Assembly: GCF_004614235.1 (NCBI RefSeq)
Contig: NZ_SPVH01000006.1
Span: forward strand, 1,479,058-1,543,057
Length of the DNA: 64,000 nt
Origin: Brevundimonas intermedia
Lineage (GTDB): Bacteria; Pseudomonadota; Alphaproteobacteria; Caulobacterales; Caulobacteraceae
Direction: 5' to 3'
Shown here: piece by piece, positions 37,319-46,889 of the stretch
Layout of the letters: every line of letters begins with the position of its first letter
Position numbering within the stretch: the first letter of the stretch is position 1
The notes under the pieces: generated by a model
Seen by the model: only the letters and a program-made list of their open reading frames with translations
What the model was told of the DNA's origin: nothing
The model's database searches: none
Program-made: the position numbers and the translations under genes

Positions 37319-37638
37319 CGGCTGCGGCGCTGCCGATTCCGGAAGAAATCACTGCCGACGGTGAGAGCGTGACCGAACTTGCCAGAGTTTGGTGGAATGG
37401 AGACGTTCCCGCGATGGTTATTCGTCCCGCTTTGCGTGATCCGGCGCTGATGGGCGGTGTCCTTGCCGAATTGGCTTGGAACTTCTCTAGAGCCTATGCT
37501 GGCAGTCACGGATTAGATCAGGAGCAGGCGCTCCAAGGGATCGTCCAAGGTTGGCAGGACGCGCACAGGCGCGCCGAAGGTCTTAAGGGAACGCCCCTGA
37601 TGCCGAGCGTTTCCGTCGCCAAAATCTCGGGAGAATGA
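37315..37638 (+). CDS. Small hypothetical protein between pdhB and pdhC (DUF5076-like)
   Basis: A 107-residue acidic protein beginning [20 protein letters not shown], then [20 protein letters not shown] and the helical [20 protein letters not shown]. It resembles the DUF5076 proteins I recall from Caulobacterales, but I cannot confirm the family here. Its ATG overlaps the pdhB stop and pdhC starts 4 bp after it, so it is co-translated with the PDH subunits and probably has a related role. No membrane segment or catalytic motif is visible. It reads as less GC-rich than its neighbours. Confidence 0.72.
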   Translation: MTAAALPIPEEITADGESVTELARVWWNGDVPAMVIRPALRDPALMGGVLAELAWNFSRAYAGSHGLDQEQALQGIVQGWQDAHRRAEGLKGTPLMPSVSVAKISGE

Positions 37639-37642
37639 TGGC

Positions 37643-38944
37643 ATGACCGATATCCTAATGCCCGCCCTGTCTCCCACCATGGAAGAGGGCGTTATGGCCA
37701 AGTGGCACGTCAAGGTCGGAGACGTCGTCTCGGCCGGCGACGTGATCGCCGAGATCGAGACGGACAAGGCCACGATGGAGGTCGAGGCCGTCGATGAGGG
37801 CGAGATCACCGATATCCTGGTCGCCGAAGGCACGGAAGGCGTGAAGGTCAATACGCCCATCGCTCGTTTGAAAGACGAGGGCGCTGCCGCCGCGCCCAAG
37901 GCCGCGGAAAAGCCCGCCGCCAAGGCCGAGGAGGCGCAGAAGGCCGAAGCCGCTCCCGTCGCTGAGGCGCCCAAGGCTGCTGCTGCCGCCGCTCCGGCGC
38001 CCGCTGCGCCGAAGTCGGAAAACGGCGAGCGCATCTTCTCTTCGCCCTTGGCGCGTCGCATCGCCGCCCAGAACGGCGTTGATCTGAAGTCGATCAAGGG
38101 CACCGGCCCGCACGGCCGCATCGTCAAGCGTGACGTGGAGGGCGCGCCGAAGGGCGCCGCTCAATCGGCCGCCTCGACGGCGACCGCCGCCGCCGGGACC
38201 TCGGGCATTGAACCGCGCAAGGCTCAGTCGCTGGCCCAGATGGGGATCCCGGACGGCAGCTACGACCTGATCCCGCTCGACGGGATGAAGAAGGCCGTGG
38301 CGCGTCGCATGGTCGACAGCATCCAGAACGTGCCGCACTTCCCGCTGTTCATCGACTGCGAGATCGACCAGCTGATGGCCGTCCGCGCGAAGGTGAACAA
38401 GATGCTGGAGCCGCAGGGCATCAAGGTGTCGGTCAACGATTTCGTCATCAAGGCTGCGGCCCTGGCCTTGAAGATGGTGCCGGAGGCGAACGCCTCCTAC
38501 ACGCCCGAAGGCATCGCCATGCACCACAACGCCGACGTCTCGATGGCCGTGGCGATCGACGGCGGCCTGATCACCCCGATCATCAAGAAGGCCGAAACCA
38601 AGGGGCTGGCGCAGATCGCGACCGAGTCCAAGGACCTGGCCAAGCGCGCCCGCGAACGCAAGCTGAAGCCTGAAGAGTTCCAGGGCGGCACCTTCTCGGT
38701 GTCCAACTTGGGCATGTTCGGGATCAAACAGTTCACCTCGATCATCAACGAGCCGCAAGGCTGCATCATGAGCGTGGGGGCGGGCGAGCAGCGCGCGGTC
38801 GTCAAGAACGGCCAGGTCGTTGCGGCCACCGTCATGACCGTCACCCTGACTTGCGATCACCGCGTGGTGGACGGCGCGACCGGCGCCCGCTTCCTGCAGG
38901 CGTTCAAGCCGCTGATCGAAGATCCCGTCGCGATGCTGGCGTAA
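37643..38944 (+). CDS. pdhC: Dihydrolipoamide acetyltransferase (E2) of pyruvate dehydrogenase
   Basis: E2 forms the core of the complex and transfers acetyl to CoA. The 433 residues hold one lipoyl domain (K42 in [11 protein letters not shown]), an Ala/Pro/Lys linker, the peripheral subunit-binding domain near residue 131 ([20 protein letters not shown] with [12 protein letters not shown]), and the catalytic domain with [19 protein letters not shown] and [19 protein letters not shown], whose His is near residue 406. An ATG at 37643 follows GGGAGAATGATGGC. Confidence 0.97.
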   Translation: MTDILMPALSPTMEEGVMAKWHVKVGDVVSAGDVIAEIETDKATMEVEAVDEGEITDILVAEGTEGVKVNTPIARLKDEGAAAAPKAAEKPAAKAEEAQKAEAAPVAEAPKAAAAAAPAPAAPKSENGERIFSSPLARRIAAQNGVDLKSIKGTGPHGRIVKRDVEGAPKGAAQSAASTATAAAGTSGIEPRKAQSLAQMGIPDGSYDLIPLDGMKKAVARRMVDSIQNVPHFPLFIDCEIDQLMAVRAKVNKMLEPQGIKVSVNDFVIKAAALALKMVPEANASYTPEGIAMHHNADVSMAVAIDGGLITPIIKKAETKGLAQIATESKDLAKRARERKLKPEEFQGGTFSVSNLGMFGIKQFTSIINEPQGCIMSVGAGEQRAVVKNGQVVAATVMTVTLTCDHRVVDGATGARFLQAFKPLIEDPVAMLA

Positions 38945-38959
38945 GGGGAGGGTGAGGTC

Positions 38960-39439
<480 letters not shown>

Positions 39440-39441
39440 TC

Positions 39442-40848
39442 ATGGCTGCTGAATTCGATCTCGTCGTCATCGGCTCGGGCCCCGGCGGTTACGTCGCGGC
39501 CATCCGCGCCAGCCAACTGGGCCTCAAGGTCGCGATCATCGAGCGCGAAAATCTGGGCGGCATCTGCCTGAACTGGGGCTGTATCCCGACCAAGGCCCTG
39601 CTGAAGTCGGGCGAGAAGTTCGAAAGCCTGAGCCATCTGAAGGAATACGGCCTGTCCGCCTCGGACGCGTCGTTCGACTTCGACGCCATCATCCAGCGCT
39701 CGCGCGGCGTCGCCAAACAGCTAAATCAGGGCGTCGGCTTCCTGATGAAGAAGAACAAGATCGAGGTGATCGAGGGCTCCGCCAAGCTGGAGAAAGGCGC
39801 CGCCGCGCCCAAGGTCGTCGTCGATCTGAAGGGGGGCGGCTCGCGCACTCTGGAGGCCAAGTCGGTCATGCTGGCCGTCGGCGCCCGCGCCCGCGCTCTG
39901 CCGCAGATCGGTCTGGAAGCCGACGGTGACCGGATCTGGGCCTATCGCGAGGCCATGGCGCCGAAGTTCCTGCCCAAGTCGATCGTCGTGATCGGCTCGG
40001 GCGCCATCGGCATCGAGTTCGGCAGCTTCTATCGCGCCCTAGGCTGCGACGTGACCGTGGTCGAGGCCGTGGACCGCGTCATGCCGGTCGAGGACGAGGA
40101 GGTCTCCAAGGCCGCCCAGAAGTCGTTCGAAAAGCGCGGCGTGAAGTTCAAGCTGGGCGCCAAGGTCACCAAGGTGAGCAAGGACGCCAAGGGCGTGAAG
40201 GTCGCCGTCGAGATCGGCGGCAAGGCCGAGACCCTGGAGGCCGAGGTCTGCATCTCGGCCGTCGGCATCACCGCCAACACCGACGGCATCGGCCTGGAGG
40301 CGCTGGGTCTGGAAATGGACCGCGGCCACGTCAAGATCGACGGCCACTGCCAGACCAACGTCAAGGGCCTGTACGCCATCGGTGACTGCGCCGGCGCACC
40401 CTGGCTGGCGCACAAGGCCTCGCACGAAGGCATTCACGCCGCCGAACATATCGCCGGCTTCAAGACGCCCAACGTCCATTCGCCCATCGCCGGCTGCACC
40501 TACGCCCAGCCGCAGGTCGCCTCCGTCGGCGTCACCGAACAGGCCGCCCGCGCCGAGAAGCGCGAGGTCAAGATCGGCCGCTTCCCGTTCCGCGTGAACG
40601 GCAAGGCCATCGCCTCGGGCGACACCGACGGCTTCGTCAAGGTGATCTTCGACGCCAAGACCGGCGCCCTGATCGGCGCCCATATGATCGGCCACGAAGT
40701 GACCGAGATGATCCAGGGCTATGTCACCGCCATCACCATGGAGGCGACGGAAGAAGACATCCACGGCATCGTCTATCCGCACCCGACCATGTCGGAAGCC
40801 ATGCACGAGGCCGCGCTGGACGCCTATGGGCGTGTGATCCACATCTGA
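39442..40848 (+). CDS. lpdA: Dihydrolipoyl dehydrogenase (E3)
   Basis: E3 reoxidises dihydrolipoamide with NAD+ using FAD. The 468 residues include the FAD motif LVVIGSGPGGYVAAIRASQ, redox-active cysteines C42 and C47 in GGICLNWGCIPTKALL, NAD-binding VVIGSGAIGIEFGSFY, LYAIGDCAGAPWLAHKAS and the C-terminal active-site base in YPHPTMSEAMHEA. ATG 39442 is taken; a longer frame through gpx is rejected. It closes the PDH gene set begun by pdhA. Confidence 0.97.
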   Translation: MAAEFDLVVIGSGPGGYVAAIRASQLGLKVAIIERENLGGICLNWGCIPTKALLKSGEKFESLSHLKEYGLSASDASFDFDAIIQRSRGVAKQLNQGVGFLMKKNKIEVIEGSAKLEKGAAAPKVVVDLKGGGSRTLEAKSVMLAVGARARALPQIGLEADGDRIWAYREAMAPKFLPKSIVVIGSGAIGIEFGSFYRALGCDVTVVEAVDRVMPVEDEEVSKAAQKSFEKRGVKFKLGAKVTKVSKDAKGVKVAVEIGGKAETLEAEVCISAVGITANTDGIGLEALGLEMDRGHVKIDGHCQTNVKGLYAIGDCAGAPWLAHKASHEGIHAAEHIAGFKTPNVHSPIAGCTYAQPQVASVGVTEQAARAEKREVKIGRFPFRVNGKAIASGDTDGFVKVIFDAKTGALIGAHMIGHEVTEMIQGYVTAITMEATEEDIHGIVYPHPTMSEAMHEAALDAYGRVIHI

Positions 40849-40850
40849 TA

Positions 40851-41414
40851 ATGACCGAAGTCACCGAGATGTATTCGGAGATCGCTGTGGCGATCGCTGT
40901 CTGGAACAGCTTGGAATCGGATTTCATCGAGTTGTTGGGGGCTCTGTCTTCGGACCCGTACGCGATAGCGGTGATTTCGGTGCGTGTGGGCTCCGAGAGC
41001 GTATGCGAGTCTCTCCGATCGCTAGCGCGCGACCGGGTTGATGAGCCACTCGTTTCTCATGTCGATCAGGCCACGAAGGCGTTCTCGATTCTTCGCGAGT
41101 ATCGAAATCAGTTCGTGCACCGCGTGACCTGCGTCATTCCTGGCGATCCGCCACGTGCGTTCACCTACGCAAGACGTGCTAAGAATGGCCTTGAGATCGA
41201 TCGAGGAGAACTGACCCTAGCGGACCTGAGCAGATGGCAGGAAGGCATGAAGAATCTCAGCCATTACGTCACGTGGATATCATCGCAAGTGACGTGGCAC
41301 CGAAACGCGCTGGACGATCCACCTCAAGCATTTCGAGCAAAAGCATCTGAGGTCGATCTTATGGATCTACCCATGCCGCTCAATCGGCCATGGATAGCTT
41401 GGGACGCTGAATAG
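40851..41414 (+). CDS. Uncharacterised protein with HEPN-like RxxxxH motif
   Basis: A 187-residue helical protein of no family I recognise. ILREYRNQFVHRVTCVIPG contains R85-N-Q-F-V-H90, an Rx4H motif as in HEPN ribonucleases and HEPN-like domains. N-terminal helices (VAIAVWNSLESDFIELLGAL) resemble the first HEPN helices. It starts 2 bp after lpdA but reads as clearly less GC-rich than its surroundings, with unusual AT-ending codons, so it may have been acquired. No antitoxin-like partner is visible next to it. HEPN membership is a guess from the motif. Confidence 0.6.
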   Translation: MTEVTEMYSEIAVAIAVWNSLESDFIELLGALSSDPYAIAVISVRVGSESVCESLRSLARDRVDEPLVSHVDQATKAFSILREYRNQFVHRVTCVIPGDPPRAFTYARRAKNGLEIDRGELTLADLSRWQEGMKNLSHYVTWISSQVTWHRNALDDPPQAFRAKASEVDLMDLPMPLNRPWIAWDAE

Positions 41415-41427
41415 GTGCGGGCCATCC

Positions 41428-41610
41428 TCAGCGCTTCTTGCCCAACTCCGCCGCGATGTCCTTGGTCATGCGGCCGACCTTGCGGTGGGCGGCGGTGATC
41501 TGGTCGCGGGTCACGCCCCAGCGTTTCATGAAATATTCGACCGACTGCCGCTCAGACAGGTCGATGCGTTCCTTGTCGATGAAGCCGCGCTTGTCCTTGA
41601 GGCCTGCCAT
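41428..41610 (-). CDS. DUF3606 domain protein
   Basis: A 60-residue basic protein with the DUF3606 pattern ERIDLSERQSVEYFMKRWGV followed by TRDQITAAHRKVGRMTKDIA. DUF3606 proteins are small, widespread in alphaproteobacteria and of unknown function. It is 33 bp downstream of uvrD on the same strand and convergent with the HEPN-like gene. Confidence 0.8.
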   Translation of the reverse strand: MAGLKDKRGFIDKERIDLSERQSVEYFMKRWGVTRDQITAAHRKVGRMTKDIAAELGKKR

Positions 41611-41643
41611 GGTCGGCTCCGTCTGTTGCGATAGATCGTCGGG

Positions 41644-43998
41644 TTAGGCCTTCTCGACGAAGCTGTCGATCACGCGCTTCTCGCCGGCCTTTTCGAAATC
41701 GACCAGCAGTTTGTTGCCCTCGATGATGCGGACGTTGCCGTAGCCGAACTTCTGGTGGAAGACGCGTTCGCCCTTTTTCCAGCCGGAGCTGGACTTGGGA
41801 TCGGCGGTGGCGATCAGACGGCCGTCGCCCTCGATCACGGCCTTGCGGGCAGGGAGCTTGTTCGGCGTCTGGGCGGCGGTGAAGGATTGGGCGCGTTTCC
41901 AGCCGGGTGAGGAATAGCCGCTGCCGAAGGAGGGCGCGTCGTCCCAGCGGCTCTTGGCCTCTTTCATACCGGCCGAGGCGCCGTAGTAGCCGGTGTCGGA
42001 TTGCGGGTCGACGTGGGCGATGGGCAGTTCGTCGACGAAGCGGCTGGGCAGTTGCGAGGTCCAACGGCCGTAGACCAGGCGGTTGGCGGCGAAGGATATG
42101 CGCGCGTCCTGCTTGGCGCGGGTGACGCCGACATAGGCCAGGCGGCGTTCCTCTTCGAGGCCCTTTTCGCCCTTTTCGTCGATGCTGCGCTGGCTGGGAA
42201 AGACGCCTTCCTCCCAGCCGGGCAGGAAGACCAGCGGGAACTCCAGCCCCTTGGCGCCGTGAAGCGTCATGATCTGAACCGCCCCGTCGCCGTTCGGATC
42301 GTCGCTGTTGGCGCGTTCCAGGTCCATGACCAGGGAGACGTGCTCCAGATAGGCCTGCAGCGTCTCGAACTGCTGCATCGACTGGGTCAGTTCCTTCAGG
42401 TTGTCCAACCGGGTCTGGCCGCTGGTCCGGTCGGCCTTCTGCATATCGGTGTAGCCGCTCTCCTCCAGCACCGTCTCCATGACCTGCCAGTGGGGCGTGG
42501 TCTCGGACAGGGCGCGCCAGCGATCCACATCGCGCACGAAGTTGGACAGGGCGGTGCGGGTGCGAGCCTGAAGCTCGTCGGTGTTGATCAGGCCCCGCAC
42601 AGCCGTCAGGGCCGACAGGCCGTGCTGGCGGGCAAGTTGCAGAACCTTCTGCACGCTGGTGTCGCCGATGCCGCGCTTGGGCACATTGACGATGCGCTCG
42701 AAGGCCAGATCGTCGTCCTCGGACTGGATCAGCCGCATATAGGCGTGGGCGTCGCGGATCTCGGCCCGTTCGAAGAAGCGCGGGCCGCCGATGACGGCGT
42801 AGGGGATGGCCAGCATGACCAGCCGCTCTTCGAACGCCCGCATCTGGAACGAGGCGCGGACCAGGATGGCCATGTCCTTGTATTTCAAACCCGGCTCGCC
42901 CGCGTGGGGGCGGCGTGCGGTCTCGATCTCGTCGGCGATCAGGCGGGCCTCGGCCTCGCCGTCCCAGACACCGCGCACCCGCACCTTGTCGCCGCTGTCG
43001 TCCTCGGTCCACAGGGTCTTGCCTAGGCGATCTCGGTTGGCGGCGATCAGGCCCGAAGCCGCGCCCAGGATGTGGCTGGTCGAGCGATAGTTCCGTTCCA
43101 GCTTGACGATCTTGGCGCCGGGGAAGTCGCGCTCGAAGCGCAGGATATTGTCCACCTCGGCCCCGCGCCAGCCGTAGATCGACTGGTCGTCGTCGCCGAC
43201 GCAGCAGACATTGCCGGTCGAGGCCGTCAGCAGCCGCAGCCATAGATATTGGGCGACGTTGGTGTCCTGGTACTCGTCGACCAGGATGTAGCGGAATCGC
43301 CGACGATATTCGTCCGCCAGATCAGCGTGTTTGGACAAGATAGTGATGTTGTGCAGCAGCAGGTCGCCGAAGTCGCAGGCGTTCAGGCTGCGCAACCGCG
43401 CCTGATATGCGGCGTACAGGCCCTGGCCCTTGCCGTTGGCGAAGTCTTCGCCGGGCGGCAGTTTCTCGGGGGTCCAGCCGCGGTTCTTCCAGTGGTCGAT
43501 CAGGCCGGACAGCGACTTGGGCGTCCAGCGCTTGGTGTCGATATTGGCGGCTTCCAGCAACTGCTTCAGCACCCGTTCCTGGTCGTCGGTGTCCAGGATG
43601 GTGAAGCTGGATTTCAGCCCGACCAGTTCGGCATGCCGACGCAGGATCTGGGCGGCGACCGAGTGGAAGGTGCCCAACCAGCGCAGCCCCTCGGCCGACG
43701 GACCGATCAAATGGGTGATCCGCTCGCGCATTTCGCGCGCGGCCTTGTTGGTGAAGGTGACGGTCAGCAGTTCCCAGGGCTTGGCCCGGCCGGTCGCCAG
43801 GATGTGCGCCAGCCGTGTGGTCAGAACCCGCGTCTTGCCGGTGCCGGCGCCGGCGAGGACCAGAACCGGCCCTTCGGTCGTCTCCACCGCTTCACGCTGT
43901 TCGGGGTTCAGCCCCTTCAGATAGTCGCGCGACGCCTCACCCTCGGGAGCGCGGGCTCGCGCCAGGTCGGAAATGCGGGGGGCGGGGAGATCGGTCAC
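41644..43998 (-). CDS. uvrD: ATP-dependent DNA helicase UvrD/PcrA
   Basis: A superfamily 1A 3'-5' helicase for nucleotide excision and mismatch repair, 784 residues. Motifs in order are GLNPEQREAVETTEGPVLVL, Walker A AGAGTGKTRVL near residue 52, TFTNKAAREMRERI, DEYQDTNVAQYLWL, GDDDQSIYGWRGA, LERNYRSTSHIL, the motif V TLHGAKGLEFPLVFLPGWEE and motif VI EERRLAYVGVTRAK. A C-terminal Tudor-like segment (VFHQKFGYGNVRIIEGNKLL) is typical of PcrA/UvrD. Start ATG 43998. Confidence 0.97.
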   Translation of the reverse strand: MTDLPAPRISDLARARAPEGEASRDYLKGLNPEQREAVETTEGPVLVLAGAGTGKTRVLTTRLAHILATGRAKPWELLTVTFTNKAAREMRERITHLIGPSAEGLRWLGTFHSVAAQILRRHAELVGLKSSFTILDTDDQERVLKQLLEAANIDTKRWTPKSLSGLIDHWKNRGWTPEKLPPGEDFANGKGQGLYAAYQARLRSLNACDFGDLLLHNITILSKHADLADEYRRRFRYILVDEYQDTNVAQYLWLRLLTASTGNVCCVGDDDQSIYGWRGAEVDNILRFERDFPGAKIVKLERNYRSTSHILGAASGLIAANRDRLGKTLWTEDDSGDKVRVRGVWDGEAEARLIADEIETARRPHAGEPGLKYKDMAILVRASFQMRAFEERLVMLAIPYAVIGGPRFFERAEIRDAHAYMRLIQSEDDDLAFERIVNVPKRGIGDTSVQKVLQLARQHGLSALTAVRGLINTDELQARTRTALSNFVRDVDRWRALSETTPHWQVMETVLEESGYTDMQKADRTSGQTRLDNLKELTQSMQQFETLQAYLEHVSLVMDLERANSDDPNGDGAVQIMTLHGAKGLEFPLVFLPGWEEGVFPSQRSIDEKGEKGLEEERRLAYVGVTRAKQDARISFAANRLVYGRWTSQLPSRFVDELPIAHVDPQSDTGYYGASAGMKEAKSRWDDAPSFGSGYSSPGWKRAQSFTAAQTPNKLPARKAVIEGDGRLIATADPKSSSGWKKGERVFHQKFGYGNVRIIEGNKLLVDFEKAGEKRVIDSFVEKA

Positions 43999-44077
43999 AG
44001 GCGCAGAAACATCCGTCAGTCAGATTCGAAACCGGAACATAAGGGGACCGCGCGGCAATGTCAGGGCCGACGCCACA

Positions 44078-44350
44078 ATGAAACCTCGGAACCGGCAGGG
44101 CGACGGCAGGTTCCTAGGTGCGATGCAGCGAAACACTGACACGAGGAAGGCGGCGTCAGACCGCAAACGGCAGGGCAAGAAAGCCGGGTGGCTGGCCTTC
44201 GTTCTTGGCATGGCCGGGATGTTCGTGATCATGGCGGTTTGGGTCGCCTTGGTCGAAATGGGCCAGGACCCGCATGCCGACGTCGAATTCATCGGGCAGC
44301 CGCAATCCGCCGACGCGGGATCTCGCGAGACTACTTCAGACTATAGGTGA
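44078..44350 (+). CDS. Possible small single-pass membrane protein
   Basis: A 90-residue frame with a very basic N terminus (TRKAASDRKRQGKKAGW), one transmembrane helix (LAFVLGMAGMFVIMAVWVALV) and a short acidic tail. ATG 44078 is the likely start; an in-frame ATG at 44123 would give a shorter form. The 3' end overlaps the convergent SIMPL gene by 20 bp. No homologue is recognised. Reality is moderately supported by the coherent membrane topology. Confidence 0.45.
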   Translation: MKPRNRQGDGRFLGAMQRNTDTRKAASDRKRQGKKAGWLAFVLGMAGMFVIMAVWVALVEMGQDPHADVEFIGQPQSADAGSRETTSDYR

Positions 44351-45050
44351 TGGTCGTGACGACGCGGACCTTTTTGTCGATTGAGGCGGCCTCGTCGCCG
44401 CCTGCGCCATCGCGCGGCAGAATCTCGAACGAGCCCTGGGTGGCCTGACGGATCGGGCCCAGCGGCGTGCCGCTGTCCTTGGCGAACTGTTCCGCGCCGG
44501 TGCGCGCCGCCGCCGTGCCTTCGGCGATCATCTGCGGGCGGACATCGTTCAGCTTGGTGAAGATGTAGGACGGTCCCTGGAAGTCCTGCAACACCACGTC
44601 CTGACGGACGAGGTCGTTCAACAGCCGCGTCGTGGCCTGAACCCGCGCCACATCGTTGGTTCGCACGATCACCGTCTGGGCCAGGATGAAGCGGGGACCG
44701 CCATTCTGTGCGGCGTATTCGCGCGACCGTGTGTCCGCGACCTCCAGCCGGCCCAGTTCGATGGTCTCGGCAGGATAGCCCTGGGCGGCCAGGAAGCGCC
44801 GTACAAGCGCAAGGTCGCCGTCGATCTTGGTCTGCACTTCCGACAGAACATCGCCCGATGCGGTGAAGCGCAGCGGCAGGACGGCGAGGTCGGCCTTCAC
44901 ATTGCGTTCGGAAAGGCCGCGCACCGTCACCGTGCGGTCGCCTGCACGCGCATGGATGACGCCCTGACCGATCAGGGCGCCGGCCCCGATGAAGCCGAGG
45001 GCCAGAAGGCCGCCCATCACGGCGGCGGGGATCAGACGATTGTCGGTCAT
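44331..45050 (-). CDS. SIMPL domain (DUF541) protein
   Basis: A 239-residue membrane-anchored periplasmic protein. A transmembrane helix (LIPAAVMGGLLALGFIGAGA) is followed by the SIMPL domain starting RTVTVRGLSERNVKADLAV, with LRFTASG, RRFLAAQGYPAETIELG and the final RVVTTITYSLK. Homologues are annotated as oxidative stress defence or signalling-associated proteins, with no established activity. Confidence 0.88.
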   Translation of the reverse strand: MTDNRLIPAAVMGGLLALGFIGAGALIGQGVIHARAGDRTVTVRGLSERNVKADLAVLPLRFTASGDVLSEVQTKIDGDLALVRRFLAAQGYPAETIELGRLEVADTRSREYAAQNGGPRFILAQTVIVRTNDVARVQATTRLLNDLVRQDVVLQDFQGPSYIFTKLNDVRPQMIAEGTAAARTGAEQFAKDSGTPLGPIRQATQGSFEILPRDGAGGDEAASIDKKVRVVTTITYSLK

Positions 45051-45074
45051 GACGCGGTCTCCATTCGGCTGACG

Positions 45075-45299
45075 CTACGCCTGTCGTCCATGGTCCGCCA
45101 CCCAGTCCAGGGCCAGCAGACGACAGGCGGAGGCGAGGGGGCGGCGGCCGCGATTGGCGTCGATCTCGGCCAGAAGCTGAGCCTTGCTGAGTTCACGTGC
45201 GGCGGCGATCCGGTCCAGCACGGCCCAGAACTCGGGCTCCAGCGCGACTGAGGTGGCATGGCCCGCCAGGGCGACCGAGCGTTTGCTCAGGCTGCTCAA
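45075..45299 (-). CDS. Ribbon-helix-helix domain protein (RHH_4 type)
   Basis: A 74-residue protein with the RHH_4 pattern: SKRSVALAGHATSVALEPEF, then WAVLDRIAAARELSKAQLLA and a closing SACRLLALDWVADH helix. This family looks like a MetJ/Arc-fold DNA-binding protein but has no known target. It overlaps the upstream lipoprotein gene by 4 bp, so both share a message. Confidence 0.83.
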   Translation of the reverse strand: MSSLSKRSVALAGHATSVALEPEFWAVLDRIAAARELSKAQLLAEIDANRGRRPLASACRLLALDWVADHGRQA

Positions 45300-45703
45300 C
45301 GCGCGGACTTCAACACGATCTCGGCCGAGGCCGGTGCGTCGTGGGTCAGGATCGCGTGACGGGTGTCTGTGACGAAGACCAGGGCGCCGGCAGCGTCGCG
45401 GATTTCGGCGCGGGCGGCATAGGTGTGGCGCGGATCGATCTGAGACGTCGGGAAGCCCAGGGTGACGCGATAGGGTGGTCCACCGGTCAGCGGCTCGCTG
45501 GCCTCGGCCAGCACCTGGGCCGGGGCATCGGCCAGACTGACATCCTCGACCCTGACCGTCAGGACATGGCCGGGCGGCAGCATGATGCGCTCGCGATAGC
45601 TGGCGGTCACGTTCACGACGGTCGTTCCCGTCGTCATTTCCGGTGCGGTCGCGCAGGCGGCCAGAACCAGGGCGGCGGGCAGGATCAGGGGGGCGTTTCG
45701 CAT
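45296..45703 (-). CDS. YbaY-like lipoprotein
   Basis: A 135-residue secreted lipoprotein. The leader MRNAPLILPAALVLAAC has lipobox VLAAC. The mature part, VNVTASYRERIMLPPGHVLT followed by VRVEDVSLADAPAQVLAEAS and YAARAEIRDAAGALVFVTD, matches the YbaY/YscW-type beta-sandwich. ATG 45703 is followed on the plus side by an AGGAGAT-like ribosome site. Function unknown, probably outer-membrane associated. Confidence 0.8.
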   Translation of the reverse strand: MRNAPLILPAALVLAACATAPEMTTGTTVVNVTASYRERIMLPPGHVLTVRVEDVSLADAPAQVLAEASEPLTGGPPYRVTLGFPTSQIDPRHTYAARAEIRDAAGALVFVTDTRHAILTHDAPASAEIVLKSAR

Positions 45704-45809
45704 GACGATCTCCTTTGTCGTTCTCAGTGTGTCACACTCCGGCGCAAGACGTGAGCGGCGCCGCCGGCTTTGCGATGATAAGCGAACTGTCCGCCGCCGG
45801 AGATCGACC

Positions 45810-46694
45810 TTGAGCCGCCCCTTCGTCATCGCCGCCATCGCCATCTGCGCCCTGATATGGGGCACGACCTGGTATGCGATCACCCTTCAACTGGGGCCGG
45901 TCGATTCGATCGTTTCCATCGTCTGGCGGTTCGGTCTGGCGTCGGCGGTGCTGTTCGCCTTCTGCGCCGTGACGCGACGGCCTTTGCGCCTGACCCGGCC
46001 CCAGCATCTGGCGGCTATCGGGCAGGGCGCCTTCGTCTTCGCGGTCAGCTATGGCTTCGTCTATGCGGCCGAGGGGCAGGTCGCGTCGGCCGTGGTCGCG
46101 GTGATCTTCGCCGCCCTGGCCTTCGTGAACCTGATCCTGTTCCGGCTGATGGGCGGACAGAAGGCGGCGCCCGCCGCGTGGATCGGCGCGGTCCTGGGCG
46201 TCCTGGGCGTGGGCGTGCTGTCGTTCGGACAGATCACGGCGGCCGGCGCAGGCCTCAATCCGGGGCTGGGGGTCGTCTTCGCCCTGACCGCCGTCCTGGC
46301 GTCGGCGTTCGGCAACTGGTTCGCCTGGAAGGGACAGCAGGCCGGCGCGCCGGTGATGGCCGCCACGTCCTGGGCCATGGCCTATGGCACGGCGATGCTG
46401 GCGCTGTATGGCCTGGCGACCGGCGTAACGTGGCGGATCGAGCCGACGCCGCACTATGTTCTGTCGCTGCTCTATCTGTCGCTGTTTGGGTCGGTGGTCG
46501 CGTTCGGCCTGTATTTCTCCATCGCACGTCAGCGCGGCTATGCCCTGGCCAGCTATATCTCGGCGCTGACGCCGCCCATCGCCATGCTGGTGTCGGTGAT
46601 CTTCGAGGGCGCTCGCTTCGGGTGGAGCGCCCTGATCGGACTGGCGCTGGTGCTGGCGGGGCAGGTGATGCTGATCCGCGCGCCCAAGACCTGA
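45810..46694 (+). CDS. EamA/DMT-family permease
   Basis: A 294-residue drug/metabolite transporter with ten predicted helices in two EamA repeats. The first begins IAAIAICALIWGTTWYAIT and the second near LGVVFALTAVLASAFGNWFA. TTG 45810 is taken as the start, with GGAG about 8 bases before it. The cargo cannot be told. Its stop is 4 bp from the convergent DUF4169 gene. Confidence 0.87.
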   Translation: MSRPFVIAAIAICALIWGTTWYAITLQLGPVDSIVSIVWRFGLASAVLFAFCAVTRRPLRLTRPQHLAAIGQGAFVFAVSYGFVYAAEGQVASAVVAVIFAALAFVNLILFRLMGGQKAAPAAWIGAVLGVLGVGVLSFGQITAAGAGLNPGLGVVFALTAVLASAFGNWFAWKGQQAGAPVMAATSWAMAYGTAMLALYGLATGVTWRIEPTPHYVLSLLYLSLFGSVVAFGLYFSIARQRGYALASYISALTPPIAMLVSVIFEGARFGWSALIGLALVLAGQVMLIRAPKT

Positions 46695-46698
46695 GCCG

Positions 46699-46887
46699 TC
46701 AGTCGTCCGACTTCGGATCGCGCTTCTGACCGTCCAGAAGTTTGTCTGCCCGATGACGTTCCAGAGCGGTCAGCGCCTTGTCGGCCTTGGTTCGACCGTG
46801 GACCACGCGATTGGCGGCGGCTTGGGCTTTGTCCTCTGCCTTGGCGCGCGTCTTTCGCGCCCGGTTCAAATTGACGATCTCGCCCAT
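46699..46887 (-). CDS. DUF4169 family protein
   Basis: A 62-residue highly charged helical protein, MGEIVNLNRARKTRAKAEDK, with AAANRVVHGRTKADK and LDGQKRDP, the pattern of DUF4169. It lies 2 bp after the patatin gene on the same strand. In other alphaproteobacteria such genes often sit near ribbon-helix-helix genes, as here with an RHH gene 1.4 kb away. Function unknown. Confidence 0.8.
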   Translation of the reverse strand: MGEIVNLNRARKTRAKAEDKAQAAANRVVHGRTKADKALTALERHRADKLLDGQKRDPKSDD

Positions 46888-46889
46888 GA

